Positions 60,414-64,000 of a stretch of 64,000 nucleotides of DNA are shown piece after piece. The notes under the pieces were generated by a model. It did not search any database and was not told the DNA's origin. It was given only the letters and a program-made list of their open reading frames with translations. Origin of the DNA: Larimichthys crocea (taxonomy: Eukaryota > Chordata > Actinopteri > Sciaenidae); NCBI RefSeq assembly GCF_000972845.2, contig NC_040018.1, positions 11,009,157-11,073,156 of the forward strand, in the 5' to 3' direction. The translations under genes were made by a program, and so were the position numbers. Within the stretch, counting starts at the first letter, position 1; the number at the start of each line of letters is the position of its first letter.

Positions 60414-62965
60414 TCTTTCTCAGAGTTTAGCAGTCCTGCTGCTGACTAAAGGTGATGTTTGCACGTGTCCACCTCTTCTGCAAAATGTCTTGCTTTAACC
60501 TAAGCTCTCATTCCTTTCGCTCACACATACACGTCTCTTGTTCTCTTCACTATTGTCTTGTGACAACAATGCTTCTTCTGCGACAGCCTCCACAGTAGCG
60601 CAAACCCCTCTGTGTTACGCAGCTGGTCCCAGCAGAGCCAAATGCTTCCAAGCCATTATTTATAGAGAAGAATGCCAAGGATAGTTTCCTAATCAGCTGT
60701 CTTACAAGCGATTGGCCATCTGGATACAATGATCTTCCCTCTTAAATCAACAAGTGGAGAATTAGATGGTCGTTTTAAAAAAAACAGTGATAGACTAAGA
60801 GACAATCAAACCTGAGCCCCTGATTTAGAGGATACTGTCAGGCTAGTAAACTGTACTGGTTGTACACCTCCAGACTACCGCACACATCTCCACTCACCAA
60901 GAACATAATGGCAATTATGAGTATCAAGCTGACATCTTACATTTTTTATGTGTCTATGATTCAGACCCAACCTGACTGCCAAATGCCAGACCGTTGTTGT
61001 ATTTTACCGGTGCTTGCTGTACACCATGCTTTTCTTGATGCATATGATGTAAAGATTTACAAAAGGGATTTACAGAAGAACATCATAAATAAGAAAGTTA
61101 ACTACCATGAAAAACTGGCTTCAAATATTAAGTATTTCTATAAATATTCATCACCTACGACACAACAATATAAGAACTATGCTCCACAGCGTCTCCAACA
61201 ATTCACGGTGCATTCATTCTAGAAAATTACTCTACATGTAGATTTAATCAATTGCATCTCACATCCAGACATATAATTTGGATGTTGTCATGTGATATGG
61301 GTAATGTTACACTACTGTTAAGGGCCGTAGACTTAACATGGATACAATGCTATGAAAGGTATGTTAGAGAGGAAATGTTCTTTGGACTGCGTGCACTGTA
61401 TTTCGAAAGTGCCAATCAAGCACACGCAGTCACACACTGATGGTGGTGGAGCTTTTATACAAGGAACTCCACCAGTTTTACATTTCAAGGTTTGTTTTTA
61501 GGTCTTGGGGAGTAAGCCTTGGATCAGGTGTGGAGTTTATCAGACCTCTGCAGCCCACTACTCAAGCAGCACGCTATTAGCATGACAGAATCTCTGACGA
61601 AACTGTTGGGGGCCGTGTTGCATTGTGGATAATGAAGGAAGAATGCATGCAATGAAAAAGACAATATCTCTGGTTGTGCTCCATCAGTTTTTAATTCAAA
61701 CTGTCCATTGAGAGTCTGGCAATATTACAATTGTGCAGTGCTAAAAGTCTTTTAACCATCAGGACCAATAGAGGTTCAGTGTCTCGCTCAAGGACATTTC
61801 AACATCTCGACAGGATGTTGAAATGTCCTGACTTTGCTCTACCTGAGCCACTGCAGCCCTTAAGTAAATTAAAATATCATCGCTTCGGTGTGTTATTTCC
61901 TCATCACATAGCACACAGTATTTGCCATTGTACTGTACAGTGTTTATCTATCTGGTCCATTTAGTGGTGTAGGCACACCCTCATGACTAGCATGACCTGT
62001 AGATCCTGCATTTTTGTTCCACAGGCTTCTTGGATTTCAACAAACATACAGCAAACATGACCCCGTCCTGTCATGACCACAAGTCAACCAGCTCCCATGA
62101 CCTGAGTGAAACCTTAAACCAATCAACCAAGGGTGACGTGACGAGACACAGCAAAAAGTCAGACTGTCAACTTCATCACGTCAACCATCACATGAACAAT
62201 GCGGCGCAGCAAATGTCTGAAAATGATTAATTAAATGCAACAAGTGGGACAGGAGCTGGTTTAAACCTATTGAAATACTCACCGACTGGCACGAAAGGCT
62301 GCGAGGCTGGACTGTGACGAGACATGCCAATGCTGTTGACAGCATAGACTCGCATCTCGTACGCCATTCCTTCAATCATACGCTTGGCTTCATAGGTCGT
62401 ATCAGGATAAGGGTCAAAGTTCAGCCTCATCCACCTGTAGCTCCTCGTCTTCTTTCTTTCCAGTACGTAGCCTGAGAATTAAAAAGGAAGCAAATGATGA
62501 TGTTGTTATCAACTAGGCTTATCAGGACAATAAAGGAGGACAAGAAAGGAAAAAAAAATACCAATAATTGGCTGTCCGCCATCAAACGAAGGGGGATCCC
62601 ACTGGGCTACACAAGAGTCCTCGCCCACGCTGAGGATTTTGAGATTCTGGGGTGGATCTGGAACATCTGGGGGGAAACAATAAAATTAAATCTATTTAAC
62701 ATCAAATATTTGTAGCTACATTAACTGTTTTTACAATCTGCTTTGTTTGTGTGTAAGTTGTCAATACTTATATCTCTCATTAAAAACAGGGCAGCTCTGT
62801 CTTACCGACAACTTTAACATTGATATCTGCAGTGTCTTCTCCAGCAGGGTTTCGAACCACAACAGAGTAGATCCCCTCATCCTGGCGCTCGGCCCCCTCG
62901 ATGGTGAAGATGCAGTGTCCTTTGGAGGTTTCGACATGGACCCTGCTGTCTCCCTCTGAGATGAC
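50271..62965 (-). CDS. mybpc3: mybpc3-like: myosin-binding protein C, 3' part (C5 end to C10)
   Basis: Thick-filament accessory protein of striated muscle; the C8-C10 end anchors it to the myosin rod and titin in the A-band. Exons in transcript order: 62965-62806 (end of C5 Ig), 62666-62562 and 62471-62283 (C6 FN3), 58155-58021 and 56245-56078 (C7 FN3), 55944-55856 and 55459-55264 (C8 Ig), 55148-55009 and 52545-52386 (C9 FN3), 52302-52166 and 51898-51712 (C10 Ig), 50311-50271 (tail). Frames join without a stop over 1707 nt. Family marks include [79 protein letters not shown] and [27 protein letters not shown] and [11 protein letters not shown] favour the cardiac paralogue over MYBPC1/2, by recall. 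The 5' half is outside the window. Confidence 0.88.
52085..52104. repeat. (GT)n microsatellite
   Basis: About 10 GT units in the intron between the two C10 exons, 60 bp downstream of the first C10 exon's donor. Confidence 0.88.
53001..53299. repeat. MITE with TTAAAGGTCC ends, copy C
   Basis: 299 bp. Left end TTAAAGGTTCAGTGTG, right end CACTGGACCTTTAA. It holds GCCATCTAGTGGTG and CATTCTGGGCTACTG, which match copy A in inverse order, and TTCTGTAAATAGAGCGCC, which matches copy B. It is the fullest copy in the window. Confidence 0.85.
54352..54480. repeat. GTTGGGCAGTAATG-type dispersed repeat
   Basis: Contains GTGTTGGGCAGTAATGTATT and ACGAGTAATAATATC, then further ACGAGTAGTAGAATTAATTAC. This is a diverged form of the GTAACGCGTTACTAGTAA repeat that is common in fish genomes. 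The right limit is uncertain. Confidence 0.6.
55555..55680. repeat. Fragment of ATTGCCATGAAAT-type repeat
   Basis: Contains AATTGCCATGAAATCATTCA, TGAATCCTAATGACTTTATT and ACTACCAACATGTCACAT. This is a truncated relative of the repeat at 48.4-48.9 kb, in the intron between the C8 exons. Confidence 0.6.
56960..57420 (+). repeat. Pyrimidine-rich retroelement 3'-tail-like sequence
   Basis: T/C-rich DNA running GTCATGGTTTTGAG, TTCCTGTTTTATTTTG, TTCACCTATGTCTCATTG, TCCCTCCTCCTGCTCCGAG, and ending in CTGCACTTTGTTCCACTTC then ACCTGACAG. This resembles the 3' untranslated tails of fish non-LTR elements, from memory. No reverse-transcriptase coding sequence is attached. It lies in the intron between the C7 exons. 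Confidence 0.45.
60500..60528 (-). other. Two overlapping upstream ORFs in the predicted 5' UTR
   Basis: ATG at 60528 opens seven codons ending in TGA at 60510-60508. A second ATG (60511-60509) overlaps that stop as ATGA and opens four codons ending in TAG at 60502-60500. Both lie before the main ATG at 60413 and could dampen or tune its use. Confidence 0.5.
60600..60720 (-). promoter_or_regulatory. mybpc3: Internal muscle-type promoter (TATA/MEF2, E-boxes, CCAAT)
   Basis: On the minus strand, CTATAAATAA at 60665-60656 fits both a TATA box and the full MEF2 consensus YTAWWWWTAR. An E-box CAGCTG lies upstream at 60699-60694 and another at 60625-60620 near the expected start. A CCAAT word lies at 60715-60711. 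With usual TATA spacing, transcription would begin near 60,630, leaving a 5' UTR of about 215 nt before the ATG at 60,413. MEF2 plus E-boxes is typical of striated-muscle promoters. The match is by eye; activity is inferred. Confidence 0.65.
61791..61829. repeat. Perfect 16-bp inverted repeat (hairpin)
   Basis: Arms 61791-61806 (AGGACATTTCAACATC) and 61814-61829 (GATGTTGAAATGTCCT) pair without mismatch around the 7-nt loop TCGACAG. The left flank (GAGGTTCAGTGTCTCGCTCA) looks like a dispersed fish repeat. Confidence 0.85.
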
Positions 62966-64000
62966 CTACGCAGTGAGAACCAGAGCAGAGTTACTGGACT
63001 GCAATCGAATGAAGCATCTTTTGGTGAGTCTTCTTCTCTCTATACTGCACAGTGCAATGCCACTTTCGGAGAGATGTAACACTTTCCAAAACAAATTTTT
63101 TTTGGTATTTGGACAAATCATGCTTTTCAATGCCAATGACACATGTTTGACTTAAACACACAACTTCAGATGGCACCATGCAGATGCACGACCAATACTG
63201 GACATCATCTAAAATGGTACCAAGTTTCATGAGAAGGATTTAAAGCGCAGTTGTGTCCATGTACTGATACTGTATACAAAAGTATAGCTATTATTATATA
63301 TATATTGATCTGGTTGATAGTAACTAAAATGACCTCAAAAGAAACTTTAAGTTTGTGAGTGGAAAACAGAATACCCACCATAGTAAAAAATCTTACTCGC
63401 AAGAGAATCTCACAGTAAAAATGGTGGTAGACTTTTTTCACTACATAAAAAAAGCTGTTATTTACATACATCTTTAAACTTTTGTTTAATTTTACCATTG
63501 TGAACAGCTGCAGAAAAGTTCTCATGTTACTTTAATTATTTATCATTATGTATTTGAGTGTGTGATCCAAAGACAGATCCATCACAAAGTCACTTTATAA
63601 AGTTATCATACAAAAACATACTTACTGGCCAGTTTCCTCTCACCTGTGTCTGTCTGTAAGAAGATATAAATGCATGCTCTTACCTTAGTAACATGGACAG
63701 ATACTGGGTAACACGTCATGCAGTTGATTTTCTCTTAGTGCTTAAAACTGAGACATGAATGCACACACAGTGATTGCCACTGGAGAAACTGCTTTTCATG
63801 TATTTGCCTGTATCTGTTGTTACTGCTGCAGCCTGTCCTTTCTCCAGGATTGTAAAGCAGTGAATCAATATACCACACAACCTGTTCAGTCAAGTAGTTG
63901 CAAGATCAATTCTTTTGTGTTTGATGGCTGCTTGCGTTCCCCTTTTCACCACACAGGCAGCAAGTTTACACGGGGTGAAATGCATGTAGAACGCAGCTTC
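62966..64000. other. mybpc3: Intron upstream of the C5-end exon; no exon recognised
   Basis: The exon at 62965 begins in phase 0 after ACTGCGTAG, so at least one further upstream exon must exist. I searched the minus strand to the window edge for the earlier part of the C5 Ig fold and found none. The intron therefore exceeds 1.03 kb and the rest of the gene lies to the right. Confidence 0.65.

Larger units (their letters stand above)
58156..62282 (-). other. mybpc3: C6-C7 intron containing the internal promoter and first exon
   Basis: A 4.1-kb intron with phase 1 at both ends. About 58.2-60.0 kb shows only AT-rich intron and an (ATT)n run at about 59,179-59,196. The alternative exon occupies 60,071 to about 60,630. 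About 60.8-62.2 kb holds a repeat-like stretch with a strong hairpin at 61,791-61,829. Confidence 0.8.

Noticed and set aside
61791..61829. MicroRNA precursor
   Set aside because: The stem is only 16 bp with a 7-nt loop, shorter than a metazoan pre-miRNA, and it sits in repeat-like DNA.

Overview
The window is vertebrate nuclear DNA, most likely from a percomorph teleost. It has no operons. Short exons with consensus GT/AG borders are scattered through large AT-rich introns, and the spacers carry (CA)n microsatellites and several dispersed repeat families that I recognise as common in spiny-rayed fish. The species cannot be named from this sequence.

Layout: 1-13.4 kb is upstream intergenic DNA with repeats and no supportable exon. 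About 13.44-13.82 kb is a CpG-rich promoter. From 13,824 to 44,699 on the + strand is a complete 18-exon lgr4 gene, encoding a leucine-rich-repeat G-protein-coupled receptor (R-spondin receptor) of 980 residues. Its 8.3-kb intron 2 holds a decayed Ty3/gypsy-type retrotransposon (about 27.0-29.45 kb). From 44.7 to 50.27 kb is the shared 3' spacer between convergent genes. From 62,965 down to 50,271 on the - strand is the 3' part of a sarcomeric myosin-binding protein C gene, best matched to the cardiac type mybpc3. It runs from the end of Ig domain C5 through C6 and C7-C10 to the stop codon; its 5' half lies beyond the right edge.

The most notable feature is inside the mybpc3-like gene. The intron between the C6 and C7 exons contains what looks like an independent first exon (ATG at 60,413, 114 codons, Pro/Glu/Ala-rich, phase-1 donor at 60,071). 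An in-frame stop lies just upstream of its ATG, and about 240 bp upstream is a perfect TATA/MEF2 composite box flanked by E-boxes and a CCAAT box. Spliced to the C7 exon in matching phase, it would give a 531-residue protein with an extended N-terminus followed by FN3-Ig-FN3-Ig. That is the architecture of myosin-binding protein H, but made here from a MYBPC gene.

The two genes have unrelated jobs: lgr4 is a cell-surface Wnt-potentiating receptor, and the mybpc3-like product is a thick-filament protein. Their link is positional. Human LGR4 and MYBPC3 both lie on 11p, far apart, so this tail-to-tail arrangement is a compacted or rearranged form of that linkage. All assignments rest on reading the sequence and recalled family sequences; no database search was run.
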